From assembly GCF_029675105.1 (NCBI RefSeq), contig NZ_JAQQFV010000007.1:1-64000 (forward strand): 64,000 nucleotides of DNA. The letters run 5' to 3'. The notes beneath the pieces were generated by a model that had not been told where the DNA came from, did not search any database, and worked only from the letters and a program-made list of their open reading frames with translations. A program made the translations under genes and the position numbers. Of the stretch, positions 53,725 through 61,938 are shown one piece after another. The stretch's first letter is position 1. Every line of letters starts with the position of its first letter. The stretch comes from Nocardia anocheti (GTDB lineage: Bacteria > Actinomycetota > Actinomycetes > Mycobacteriales > Mycobacteriaceae).

Positions 53725-54525
53725 GTGCACCATTCGGATATCGAAATCGCCATTCGCGCAACGCAAGTCGCATCCGGAGCCATTCGGGACGCGTTCCGGG
53801 AGCCGGTCACCCGGCACGCCAAGCACGGCGACGACTTCGCCACCCACGCCGACCTCGCCGCCGAGCGGGCCATCCTCGACCTGCTGACCAGCGCCCGGCC
53901 GGGGGACCGGTTCGTCGCGGAGGAGTCGGGAGTCACCGGTTCGGACGCGGGGGAGCGCGTCTGGTTCATCGATCCCCTGTGCGGGACGCGCAATTTCGCG
54001 GTCAAGACCACCACCGCCGCGGTCAATGTCGCGCTGCGCGTCGGTACGGAGGTGACCGCGGCCGCCACCGCCGATCCCTTCGCCGCCGAGGTGTTCTGGA
54101 CGACGGGCGAGGGCGCGTTCGTGCGGCACGAGGGCCTCGACGCGCCGTTGATCCCCTCGGCCGAGAGCAGGCTCGTCGACGTCGACCTGGACAATCCGTT
54201 CCCCTGGTCGACTCCGGCGCGTCTGTTCGACGCGACCGGGTTCGCCGGGCGGTTCCACGCCAGGGTGCTCTCGACCTCGCTGGCCACGGCCTGGGTCGCC
54301 GCCGGGCGTCGCGCCGCCTACGTCACCGGGGGCGACCTGCGCGACAGCGTGCACTTCACTGCCGCCATCGCCCTGTGTCAGGCCGCGGGTTGCGTGGTCA
54401 CGGGGCTGGCCGGACAACCCTTACACAGCGCGCCGCACGGGCTGATCGCCGCCGCCGACGCCGACACCCACGCGCGGCTGGTCGGGGCGGTCACCGGGTT
54501 ACGGGAGATCCGCGCGGCCGGATAG
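53725..54525 (+). CDS. Inositol monophosphatase-family protein with altered metal site
   Basis: 266-residue protein of the IMPase/SuhB/CysQ fold. FVAEESG (E66, E67) supplies the first metal ligand, but the DPxDGTxNF motif reads FIDPLCGTRNFAVK, with Cys86 in place of the second aspartate; the C-terminal WDxAAG region is GGDLRDSVHFTAAI, keeping an Asp. So metal binding, and perhaps substrate, differ from normal enzymes, though at least one Asp stays at each site. GTG 53725 is favoured by the -10 box. Confidence 0.8.
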   Translation: MHHSDIEIAIRATQVASGAIRDAFREPVTRHAKHGDDFATHADLAAERAILDLLTSARPGDRFVAEESGVTGSDAGERVWFIDPLCGTRNFAVKTTTAAVNVALRVGTEVTAAATADPFAAEVFWTTGEGAFVRHEGLDAPLIPSAESRLVDVDLDNPFPWSTPARLFDATGFAGRFHARVLSTSLATAWVAAGRRAAYVTGGDLRDSVHFTAAIALCQAAGCVVTGLAGQPLHSAPHGLIAAADADTHARLVGAVTGLREIRAAG

Positions 54526-54564
54526 CCCGACGAATCCGGTTGCGCGTGCTGTGATCATGAACAG

Positions 54565-56523
54565 GTGAGTACCGAGGTCGAGTTCGTCGGCAATTTCGAG
54601 ATCCATCTGACCGTGCGCGCCGCGAGCGCGACCGAACTCGCCGCGGTGGAGAGCTTCGGGGTGCGGCGGGAGATGAAGTTCACCCATATCGTGCTGGCCC
54701 GGGGTCGCGTCGCCGACCAGCCGATGCTCACCCTGCGCCACACCGGTGACCTCGCGAGCGTCACCGCGCTCGCCGAGTCGGCCGCCGCCGACCTGCGCGC
54801 CGCGGACTTCGCGCTCATCCGCACGAAGATCGAGGCCGACTATCGGGCGCGTGGCGTCCCGGCCACCGATCGCCGTGCGCGGGAACTGGGTTCCCGGTAC
54901 TACTTCGAACACCACATCAAGGTCGTGCTGCCCGCCGACGCCGACCTCGTGGCGCTGGCCGCCGCCTGCGCCGGGCACCACGCGCACGTGTCGGCCAATG
55001 CCCGGCGGGTGCGCGAGGACGGCCGCGCCGAAAGGTTCGTCACCCAGCGGTGCACGCTGTCGGGCAGGCACAGCGCCGAGCACCGGCTCGGTCTGCTGCG
55101 CGCGGTACTGCGCGAGCACGGCTACGAGATACTGTCCACCGAACAGGAATTCGTGGTCTTCGACAGCGACGAATCGGTCGACGACGGCTGGCTGTCCGCA
55201 GACGGCGGCACCGCGCCGGTGACGCCGTGGCGGCATGCGCCGCGCGGTCCGTGGCGCGCCGAACAGCATCGCGTGCCCACCGAGCCGCCGACGAACGACC
55301 GGGTCGACCCGGCGCGGTTCCCGGCGACGCTGCTGCCGGTCGGTGGGGTCGGTGTGCGGCAGCGGCCCGTCTTCGATCCGGCCTTCGCGGACCGCTGGCA
55401 CGGGATGCGGTTGAGCGAACCGGCTTTCGACGACGACACGATCGCCCGTACCTGGCGCACCGCCCGCCGCGCCGCGTTGGACCACGTCCTGGCCGGGCTC
55501 GCCGACACCCCCTGGGCCGAACGGGTGATGGTGCGCGGCAGTGTGCTGCTGCGCGCCTGGTTCGGCGAGGACGCCAGGGAGCCCGGTGATCTGGATTTCG
55601 TGGTGCTCGACCCGACCTGGACCCTGGACGACCCGCGCACCGCCGCCGCGTTCGACGAGATCGCCGCCGCGGCGACCGCGCGGGCGGCCCAGCCCGACAG
55701 CACGGTGCGCATCGATCCCGCCGCGGCGGTCTCCGACCAGATCTGGACCTATGACCGCGTGCCGGGCCGCCGCCTGCTCCTGCCCTGGTCGAGCATCGAG
55801 CCCGGCGTCCCCGGCGGCAGCGTGCAACTGGACTTCGTCTTCGGTGAACAGCTACCCGAACCGCCGGTCCGCACCGAACTCGCCCGGCTCGCCACGCCCG
55901 GCCCGGCCACGATCCTGCTCGCGGCGAGTCCGCGGTTGTCGCTGGCGTGGAAACTGCTGTGGCTCGCCACCGACATCTACCCCGAGGGCAAGGACCTCTA
56001 CGACGCGGTCCTGCTGGCCGAGCACACCGACCTGCCACCGGCGTTGTTCCGCGCGGTGACAGCCGACGCGGACGACGGCCCCTGGGTGGCGGACTTCGCC
56101 GACGGTGCCACCTGGGCGCAGGCGGCCGACTGGCCCGAATTCGCCAAGGACCACCCGCTGCTGGTGGACGAACACGACGCCTACGTCTGGCGGCTGGCCA
56201 CCGCCCTCGCGGCCCTGCGACCCGAAGGCATGGCCGGTGCCGTGGCCCGGCTGACACCACGGGAGACCCTCGGGCTCGAAGATCTGCGCGCGGCCTTCCG
56301 GACCGGGGGATTGCCCGCGCTGGCACCGGCTCTGGACCGCTACCCGCGCGCCACGGTGTTCCGACTGATGACCGTGCGCGCGGTGCTCGGACCCGAGACG
56401 TGCACGCTGCGCGAAGCCGCCGAGGTGCTGCTGCGCATGCCGGTGCCCGCCGACAGTGTGCTGCCCACCCGGGTCGACCCGCGCGTGATCGCCGCGAGGC
56501 TGGAATCGGTTGCCTCGACCTGA
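54565..56523 (+). CDS. Two-domain protein with AbiEii-type nucleotidyltransferase
   Basis: 652 residues. The N-terminal part (1-205) is a family I recognise only as a conserved hypothetical: NFEIHLTVRAASATELAAVE, REMKFTHIVLARGRVADQPM and GSRYYFEHHIKVVLPADADL. The C-terminal part (about 295-510) is like AbiEii/AbiGii toxins: VMVRGSVLLRAWFG then EPGDLDFVVLDP (D342, D344), SVQLDFVFGE with the third Asp, and PEGKDLYDAVLLAEHT for the conserved K-D-x-Y-D. AbiEii proteins transfer nucleotides, some to tRNA. No AbiEi antitoxin gene is adjacent. GTG start. Confidence 0.7.
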   Translation: MSTEVEFVGNFEIHLTVRAASATELAAVESFGVRREMKFTHIVLARGRVADQPMLTLRHTGDLASVTALAESAAADLRAADFALIRTKIEADYRARGVPATDRRARELGSRYYFEHHIKVVLPADADLVALAAACAGHHAHVSANARRVREDGRAERFVTQRCTLSGRHSAEHRLGLLRAVLREHGYEILSTEQEFVVFDSDESVDDGWLSADGGTAPVTPWRHAPRGPWRAEQHRVPTEPPTNDRVDPARFPATLLPVGGVGVRQRPVFDPAFADRWHGMRLSEPAFDDDTIARTWRTARRAALDHVLAGLADTPWAERVMVRGSVLLRAWFGEDAREPGDLDFVVLDPTWTLDDPRTAAAFDEIAAAATARAAQPDSTVRIDPAAAVSDQIWTYDRVPGRRLLLPWSSIEPGVPGGSVQLDFVFGEQLPEPPVRTELARLATPGPATILLAASPRLSLAWKLLWLATDIYPEGKDLYDAVLLAEHTDLPPALFRAVTADADDGPWVADFADGATWAQAADWPEFAKDHPLLVDEHDAYVWRLATALAALRPEGMAGAVARLTPRETLGLEDLRAAFRTGGLPALAPALDRYPRATVFRLMTVRAVLGPETCTLREAAEVLLRMPVPADSVLPTRVDPRVIAARLESVAST

Positions 56524-56690
56524 ACCTCGGCACAGCGCGCACCGGCGGGCATTGTGTGTGTCTCAGAGTTTCCTCAACATCACTCGGTAGCGTGCGCGCC
56601 GTGGCATCGTGGCCCGCGTCGTACGGGCGCGCGGCCCGTGCCTCCCGCCCACCGGGCGAGAACGAGTGACCCGAGATGAAGGACGAGTGG

Positions 56691-57191
56691 ATGAAGCTTC
56701 GTAGGACCGGACGTGTGGCGATCGCTGGCCTGGCCGTGGTCGCCGCGCTCGGCATGAGCGCGTGCAGTGACGACAAGGGCACGACCACCGCCAAGCCCAG
56801 CACGAGCACCTCGAGCTCGGCCGCGGCCACGCCCAGCGCGAACCTTCCCGCGGTGCCGACCGTGGAGCAGCTCAGCGAGCAGCTCAACACCGCGCTGGAC
56901 CCGTCGATCCCGAACGAGCAGAAGCTCGAGTTCGTGCAGGGTGTGGCCGCCGATCCGGAGCTGCCCAACCGTCTGGCCCAGGCCGCCAAGGACGCGGGCG
57001 TGCAGGTGCAGGTCACCGAGGTGACCTCCTTCGGCGACAGCGTCAACGCCAAGGCCAACTTCACCGTCAACGGCCAGACCAATGTCGTCGACGTGCCCTT
57101 CGTCGCCGACAACGGCACCTGGAAGGTGCAGCAGGCCTGGGCCTGCCAGATGCTGACCAACTTCGGCCAGCAGTCGGCCGCCTGCGCCTGA
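56691..57191 (+). CDS. MTB12-like lipoprotein
   Basis: 166-residue exported lipoprotein resembling the low-molecular-weight antigen MTB12/CFP-2. The signal peptide ends in the lipobox LGMSAC near residue 24; a Ser/Thr-rich linker (about 25-50) precedes the folded domain beginning PTVEQLSEQLNTALDPSIPN and ending with two Cys (AWACQM, SAACA) that may form a disulfide. AAGGA seven bases before ATG 56691 favours it over ATG 56676. Related proteins bind at the cell surface; function is unknown. Confidence 0.8.
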   Translation: MKLRRTGRVAIAGLAVVAALGMSACSDDKGTTTAKPSTSTSSSAAATPSANLPAVPTVEQLSEQLNTALDPSIPNEQKLEFVQGVAADPELPNRLAQAAKDAGVQVQVTEVTSFGDSVNAKANFTVNGQTNVVDVPFVADNGTWKVQQAWACQMLTNFGQQSAACA

Positions 57192-57201
57192 TCGGTGCGC
57201 G

Positions 57202-57235
57202 AGGCCCCGCCGGGAACACGTTCCGGGCGGGGCCT
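57202..57235. terminator. Bidirectional terminator after MTB12-like gene
   Basis: Perfect ten-base stem AGGCCCCGCC/GGCGGGGCCT, loop 14 bases, between the convergent stop codons. Confidence 0.75.
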
Positions 57236-57253
57236 TCGCGCGTTCGGGAGCGC

Positions 57254-57865
57254 TCAGCCGACCCGCAGGGCGGGCCGGTCCGGGTGGTCCCAGCGCAGCG
57301 TCCACGTCGCCGCCTCGGGATTTTCCGCGGCGTGGGCGGCCAGCGCGGGCAGGGTCCAGTGCTCCTCGGGCGGGGTGCGGCGCAGGGCCGCCGGTGGGCT
57401 CAGTTCCAGGCGCACGGTGAGGTCGAAGTCGAGGTCGCGGCCCAGCAGCATCGGGCCCGCCGTCACCACCACGAGATCGGCGGGCGCGGTGCGCACGGCG
57501 GCACGGGCGGACCGGTCGCGGTCCTCGTCCCAGAGGGCGGGCAGCCAGCGGCCGGTGGCGCGCAGCGGGACGAGGATCTCGCGGCGCAGCGCGTCGTAGT
57601 CGAACCAGGCGGTGCGATAGGACCATTCGTCGTCGCGGCCGTACTCCATCCGCAGCGAGGCCGGGCGGACGAAATCACGCAGCGCGACCACCTCGGCCGA
57701 GCGGCCCCCGGCCCCGAGCGTCTCGGCGATCCGCTCGGCCAGCTTTCTCGGTGCGGCCGCGTCGGGCCCGTCGACGGCGAGCACGCGGCGCCCCGGCAAC
57801 CTCGTCAGCCGGTCGGCGACGAGTTCGGCGAGCGCCGAGGGGGACAGGGGCGTGAACGACGGCAC
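57254..57865 (-). CDS. Uridine kinase-like protein without a P-loop
   Basis: 203-residue protein built like the uridine/phosphoribulokinase-type kinases: RLPGRRVLAVDGPDAAAPRK opens the fold, DFVRPASLRMEYGRDDEWSY holds the substrate region, and DLVVVTAGPMLLGRDLDFDL the Walker-B-like strand. The Walker A GxxxxGKS/T is replaced by GPDAAAPRKLA, so ATP binding by the usual loop is lost. Starts beyond GTG 57865 run into tesB antisense. It may be catalytically dead or use another nucleotide mode. Divergent from tesB. Confidence 0.6.
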   Translation of the reverse strand: MPSFTPLSPSALAELVADRLTRLPGRRVLAVDGPDAAAPRKLAERIAETLGAGGRSAEVVALRDFVRPASLRMEYGRDDEWSYRTAWFDYDALRREILVPLRATGRWLPALWDEDRDRSARAAVRTAPADLVVVTAGPMLLGRDLDFDLTVRLELSPPAALRRTPPEEHWTLPALAAHAAENPEAATWTLRWDHPDRPALRVG

Positions 57866-57931
57866 CGCACTATCACAGCAAATTCCGCGCCACAGTGCCG
57901 AGCCGGACAGACCGGACGGTCGGGGACGGGA

Positions 57932-57937
57932 TAATCT
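57932..57937 (+). promoter_or_regulatory. -10 box of tesB
   Basis: TAATCT ends seven bases before ATG 57945; leaderless. Confidence 0.5.
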
Positions 57938-57944
57938 CGGGCAC

Positions 57945-58766
57945 ATGGCGACTATCGAAGAGGCGCTCGAGATCGAGCAGCTGGAACGCGACATCTTCCG
58001 TGGTGCGGCGACCGAATCCCAGCTGACGCGCACCTTCGGTGGTCAGGTCGCCGGGCGGGCACTGGTCTCGGCGGTGCGCACCGTCGACCCCGACTACCAG
58101 GTGCACTCGCTGCACGGCTACTTCCTGCGCCCGGGCAATCCGGAGGCGCCGACGGTCTACCTGGTGGAGCGCATCCGCGACGGCCGCTCCTTCTGCACCC
58201 GTCGGGTCACCGGCGTGCAGGACGGACAGGCGATCTTCATGATGTCGGCCTCCTTCCACCGTGGCGACGAGGGGCCCGAACACCAGGACGTGATGCCCGC
58301 GGTCGAGGCGCCCGAGGGCCTGCCCGACGCCAGCGTCACCATGAGCCCCGAGCGGCTGTGGGCCATGCGCGAGTGGGAGCACTGGGACATCCGCACCGTC
58401 CCGCAGGACCAGGTCGTGGCCCGCGACGGCGCGGTCTCCCCGCAGCAGGTGTGGTTCCGGTACCGCCACCCGCTGCCCGACGACCCGCTGTTCCACGTCT
58501 GCACGCTGGCCTACATGAGCGATATGACGCTGCTCGGCTCGTCCAAGGTGGCCCACCCCGGCGTGCCCACCCAGGACGCCTCGCTCGACCACGCCATGTG
58601 GTTCCTGCGCCCCTTCCGCGCCGACGAGTGGCTGCTCTACGACCAGTCCTCGCCCTCGGCCGGGTTCGGTCGCGCGCTGACCGGCGGCAAGATCTGGGAC
58701 CGCGAGGGCAACCTGGTCGCCGCGGTGGTCCAGGAGGGCCTGATCCGCACCCCGCGCCACACCTAG
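57945..58766 (+). CDS. tesB: Acyl-CoA thioesterase II
   Basis: 273-residue double-hotdog thioesterase releasing free fatty acids from acyl-CoA. First hotdog: RTFGGQVAGRALVSAVRTVD, VHSLHGYFLRPGNPEAPTVY; second: TQDASLDHAMWFLRPFRADE with the catalytic Asp, then YDQSSPSAGFGRALTGGKIW and a C-terminal LVAAVVQEGLIR with the Gln. Position before pdxT matches Rv2605c. Confidence 0.94.
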   Translation: MATIEEALEIEQLERDIFRGAATESQLTRTFGGQVAGRALVSAVRTVDPDYQVHSLHGYFLRPGNPEAPTVYLVERIRDGRSFCTRRVTGVQDGQAIFMMSASFHRGDEGPEHQDVMPAVEAPEGLPDASVTMSPERLWAMREWEHWDIRTVPQDQVVARDGAVSPQQVWFRYRHPLPDDPLFHVCTLAYMSDMTLLGSSKVAHPGVPTQDASLDHAMWFLRPFRADEWLLYDQSSPSAGFGRALTGGKIWDREGNLVAAVVQEGLIRTPRHT

Positions 58767-58797
58767 GGCGTGAGCGGGCGCACACCGGCGCGGCTCG

Positions 58798-58803
58798 TAA
58801 GCT
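58798..58803 (+). promoter_or_regulatory. -10 box of pdxT
   Basis: TAAGCT ends eight bases before GTG 58812; leaderless and supporting that start. Confidence 0.45.
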
Positions 58804-58811
58804 CACCGGCT

Positions 58812-59429
58812 GTGAACGCAACCTCGACCGACCGGCCCACCATCGGTGTGCTCGCCCTGCAGGGCGACGTGCGCGAACACGTTGCCGCGCTGGAGCACTG
58901 CGGTGCCAGGGCGGTGCTGGTGCGCCGCGAGTCGGAGCTGGCCGCGGTCGACGGACTGGTGCTGCCCGGCGGCGAGTCCACCGCCATCTCCAAGCTGCTG
59001 GTGGCCTTCGACCTGCTCGAACCGCTGCGCGCGCGGCTGCGCGACGGACTGCCCGCCTTCGGCTCCTGCGCGGGCATGATCCTGCTGGCCTCGCAGGTGC
59101 TCGACACCCGCGCCGACGCCCAGCACCTGTCCGGCATCGATATGACGGTGCGGCGCAACGCCTTCGGCCGCCAGGTCGACTCCTTCGAGACCGACCTGGA
59201 CTTCACCGGGCTCGACACGCCCGTGCGGGCCGTGTTCATCCGCGCGCCGTGGGTCGAGCGGGTGGGCGAGGGCGTCGAGGTGCTGGCGCGGGTGCCGCAC
59301 GGACCCGCCCAGGGGCGCATCGTGGCCGCGCGGCAGGGCGATGTCGTGGCGACCTCGTTCCACCCCGAGGTCACCGGCGATCTGCGGGTGCACGAGCTGT
59401 TCGTCGACCGGGTTCGTTCGGCGCGGTAA
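58812..59429 (+). CDS. pdxT: Pyridoxal 5'-phosphate synthase glutaminase PdxT
   Basis: Class I glutamine amidotransferase that feeds ammonia to PdxS. 205 residues: IGVLALQGDVREHVAALEHC at the start, LVLPGGESTAISKLL, the nucleophile FGSCAGMILLA near 92, and the His-Glu of TSFHPEVTGDLRVHELF. All triad residues are present. Its partner pdxS lies 8 kb upstream on the same strand. Confidence 0.95.
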   Translation: MNATSTDRPTIGVLALQGDVREHVAALEHCGARAVLVRRESELAAVDGLVLPGGESTAISKLLVAFDLLEPLRARLRDGLPAFGSCAGMILLASQVLDTRADAQHLSGIDMTVRRNAFGRQVDSFETDLDFTGLDTPVRAVFIRAPWVERVGEGVEVLARVPHGPAQGRIVAARQGDVVATSFHPEVTGDLRVHELFVDRVRSAR

Positions 59430-59460
59430 CGCCCGCGTCCACGGGCGCGCGCGGCCCGAG

Positions 59461-59466
59461 TAGGCT
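59461..59466 (+). promoter_or_regulatory. -10 box of yebC
   Basis: TAGGCT, predicted leader about 48 bases, ending with the ribosome site GAAGGAAG before ATG 59521. Confidence 0.4.
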
Positions 59467-59520
59467 GGATCGAGCTTGTCCGCCCGGGCAGACGCGCAAC
59501 CGACCTGAAGGAAGTAGGGC

Positions 59521-60276
59521 ATGAGCGGCCACTCCAAATGGGCCACCACCAAGCACAAGAAGGCGGGAATCGACGCCAAGCGCGGCAAACTCTTCGCCAA
59601 GCTGATCAAGAACATCGAGGTGGCGGCCCGCACCGGTGGTAGTGACCCTGCGGGCAACCCGACGCTGTACGACGCCATCCAGAAGGCGAAGAAGTCGTCG
59701 GTCCCCAACGACAACATCGAGCGCGCCCGCAAGCGCGGCGGCGGTGAAGAGGCCGGTGGCGCCGACTGGCAGACCATCATGTACGAGGGTTACGGCCCCA
59801 ACGGTGTCGCGGTGCTCATCGAGTGCCTCACCGACAACCGCAACCGCGCCGCCGGTGAGGTCCGTGTCGCGATGACCCGCAACGGCGGCAACATGGCCGA
59901 CCCGGGTTCGGTGGCCTACCTGTTCGGCCGCAAGGGCGTGGTGACCCTCGAGAAGAACGGCCTGTCCGAGGACGACATCCTCGAGCACGTCCTCGACGCG
60001 GGCGCCGAAGAGGTCAACGACCTGGGCGAGGCCTTCGAGATCATCAGCGAGCCCGGCGATCTGATCGCCGTGCGCTCGGCGCTGCAGTCCGCGGGCATCG
60101 ACTACGACTCGGCCGAATCCGGCTTCCAGGCCTCGGTCTCGGTCGCCGTCGACGCCGAGGGCGCCCGCAAGGTGCTCAAGCTGGTCGACGCCCTGGAAGA
60201 CAGCGACGACGTGCAGAACGTCTACACCAACGTCGACATCTCCGACGAGGTCGCCGCCCAGCTCGACGACGAGTGA
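59521..60276 (+). CDS. yebC: YebC/PmpR family regulator or translation factor
   Basis: 251-residue protein opening MSGHSKWATTKHKKAGIDAK, the invariant YebC start, with RKRGGGEEAGGADWQTIMYE and GGNMADPGSVAYLFGRKGV. Family members were described as DNA-binding regulators and more recently as ribosome-associated factors that help translate difficult proline runs. In many bacteria it precedes ruvC-ruvA-ruvB; here the ImmA-type locus follows instead. Confidence 0.95.
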   Translation: MSGHSKWATTKHKKAGIDAKRGKLFAKLIKNIEVAARTGGSDPAGNPTLYDAIQKAKKSSVPNDNIERARKRGGGEEAGGADWQTIMYEGYGPNGVAVLIECLTDNRNRAAGEVRVAMTRNGGNMADPGSVAYLFGRKGVVTLEKNGLSEDDILEHVLDAGAEEVNDLGEAFEIISEPGDLIAVRSALQSAGIDYDSAESGFQASVSVAVDAEGARKVLKLVDALEDSDDVQNVYTNVDISDEVAAQLDDE

Positions 60277-60295
60277 TCTCCTCGCGCACCCACCC

Positions 60296-60321
60296 AGCCC
60301 CGGCCGGAAACGGTCGGGGCT
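60296..60321 (+). terminator. Terminator after yebC
   Basis: Stem AGCCCCGGCC/GGTCGGGGCT (nine pairs and one G-U) with a six-base loop, 20 bases after the stop; a short CTTT follows. Confidence 0.6.
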
Positions 60322-60367
60322 GAGTGCTTTCCGCTCCCCTCGGCCGGTGGGGCCCGGGTGTGGTTGG

Positions 60368-60862
60368 ATGACAGGCGTGTTCACCGGATCGACTGTCCAT
60401 GCGGCGGTCGATCGCATCTTCACCACGGCGACGGTGGAGGAATCCCGGTCACTGCCCGGATTGGTGGCGGCGATCGCCCGCGACCGGGGCAGGCCGTTGC
60501 GTCTGGTCGAGGACGCCGCACTGCCGACCGGAGTGTTCGGACAGTGGGTCCACTTCCCCGACCATGACGAGGTGAGTGTCGCGTCCTGGGTCCAGACCCG
60601 GGACCGGACCATCGCGCACGAACTCGGTCACATCGTCCTGGGACATCGAGGTCGGCCGGTGGTGGACCTGGCGCGAACGATGCTGCCGGACTCGGTGCAC
60701 GACATGGCGGCGCTGATGTTGCGTCGGGAGTGCGGGAACGCGGGTGCGGCCGAGGAGGAATCGGCTGCCGAGCAGTTCGCGAGCCTGCTGCTGACCCGCC
60801 TGCGGACCATGGGCGGCAGGCGACCGCGGTTGCGCTCTCGCTGGGGTGAGGCGCTGGGATGA
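60368..60862 (+). CDS. ImmA/IrrE-type metallopeptidase
   Basis: 164-residue zinc peptidase-like protein. RTIAHELGHIVLGHRG gives HExxH (H84, E85, H88), and EEESAAEQFASLLLTRLRT supplies the downstream acidic ligand with the E-x2-A/F-A pattern of ImmA/IrrE proteins. Such proteases cleave or sense partner helix-turn-helix repressors in mobile elements and stress responses. ATG 60368 or GTG 60377 could start it. Its stop overlaps the DUF6545 gene (ATGA at 60859). The EspR-like gene 1.7 kb downstream is a possible substrate. Confidence 0.8.
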   Translation: MTGVFTGSTVHAAVDRIFTTATVEESRSLPGLVAAIARDRGRPLRLVEDAALPTGVFGQWVHFPDHDEVSVASWVQTRDRTIAHELGHIVLGHRGRPVVDLARTMLPDSVHDMAALMLRRECGNAGAAEEESAAEQFASLLLTRLRTMGGRRPRLRSRWGEALG

Positions 60863-61938
60863 TCGCCCTGGTGCTGGCGCCGCTGATGTGGATCGCCGTG
60901 GTGAGCCGGGCGTGGCGGTGGTGGTGGTCGCGTGGCTGGGTGCTCGGGAGCATGGTGGTGGCGCTGAGTGTCGTCGCCGTGCATCTGAGCTCGAACATCC
61001 CGGCGGTCGAGACCCTGGTGCAGGCACTGGTCCCGATATCGAACTTCTCGACCGGCCTGCGCATGGTGCTGTTCAACGTGATGGCCGCGTCCTCGGGCGT
61101 GCTGGCATTGGCGGTGACCAGCGATCCGGATCGGGTGGCACGCGGGGCGCGGGTGCTCGGCCTGGTCGCGGTGGTCGGCTCGGTGGCGGCGATGACGATC
61201 TTCGCCTGCGCTCCCGCCGTTCCGCAGGCCGCGGGCGGCTTCGAGTTCGACATCACCTACAGCCACCTGCCCGGATACGCCGAGGCGGGCATCGCCGGAG
61301 CGCTGTTCCCGGCGCTGCTGTGCCCCGCCCTGATGGTGATGACCGCGCGAGCCGCCGACGCGCGCAGCCTCACCGGCTGGAGCCTGATCCTGCTGTCGGC
61401 CGGGCTGGCCGCCGCGACGGTGTGGGCGTGGATCCGCCTGAGCTATTTCGTGGCGGTCCGTTGGCTCGGCGCGCCCCCACTGCCGGTGGTCTTCGAGGTG
61501 ACCCGGGCGGTGTCCGCGGTGGGTGTGCTGGTGATCTTCGTGGGCATGATGTTGTCACCGGTGGTGTCGTGGCTGCGTGCGCGCCGCACACTACGGGCTA
61601 TCGGTCCGCTGCATCGGGAACTGACGTCGCGTTGGCCGGGAGTTCGGCGGCCCTCCCGGCGGGGCAGCGGCATCGAGGAGCGGGCCGGTGACCGGGTCAC
61701 CGAATTGCTGGACGCGTTGAGTATGGAAGCCGAGACCGCCGCACCGCCCGGCACCGAGGTCGCCGAGATGACGGAAGTAGCTGCGGCAGTGGCGGATTGG
61801 CTGTTGCACGGACGATGTTCGCCCGCCTTCAGCAGCGCCGGAATCCGATCGGCGGTGCTCGCGGCGGACCTCGACCGCACGTGGGCGTTGACCTTGGCGC
61901 GGACATATCGGGATGGGCAACGGGAGGTTTCGGCGTGA
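60859..61938 (+). CDS. MAB_1171c/DUF6545-type membrane protein
   Basis: 359-residue protein. Residues 1-240 hold about seven hydrophobic segments (for example VLGSMVVALSVVAVHLSSNI and GVLVIFVGMMLSPVVSWLRA); the cytosolic end, about 250-359, begins TLRAIGPLHRELTSRWPGVR and is the DUF6545-like part. The arrangement matches what is annotated as MAB_1171c family putative transporter (recalled). Transport is not shown. ATG 60859 and the following GTG 61935 both overlap neighbouring stops, so three proteins are made from one tightly coupled unit. Confidence 0.7.
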   Translation: MIALVLAPLMWIAVVSRAWRWWWSRGWVLGSMVVALSVVAVHLSSNIPAVETLVQALVPISNFSTGLRMVLFNVMAASSGVLALAVTSDPDRVARGARVLGLVAVVGSVAAMTIFACAPAVPQAAGGFEFDITYSHLPGYAEAGIAGALFPALLCPALMVMTARAADARSLTGWSLILLSAGLAAATVWAWIRLSYFVAVRWLGAPPLPVVFEVTRAVSAVGVLVIFVGMMLSPVVSWLRARRTLRAIGPLHRELTSRWPGVRRPSRRGSGIEERAGDRVTELLDALSMEAETAAPPGTEVAEMTEVAAAVADWLLHGRCSPAFSSAGIRSAVLAADLDRTWALTLARTYRDGQREVSA

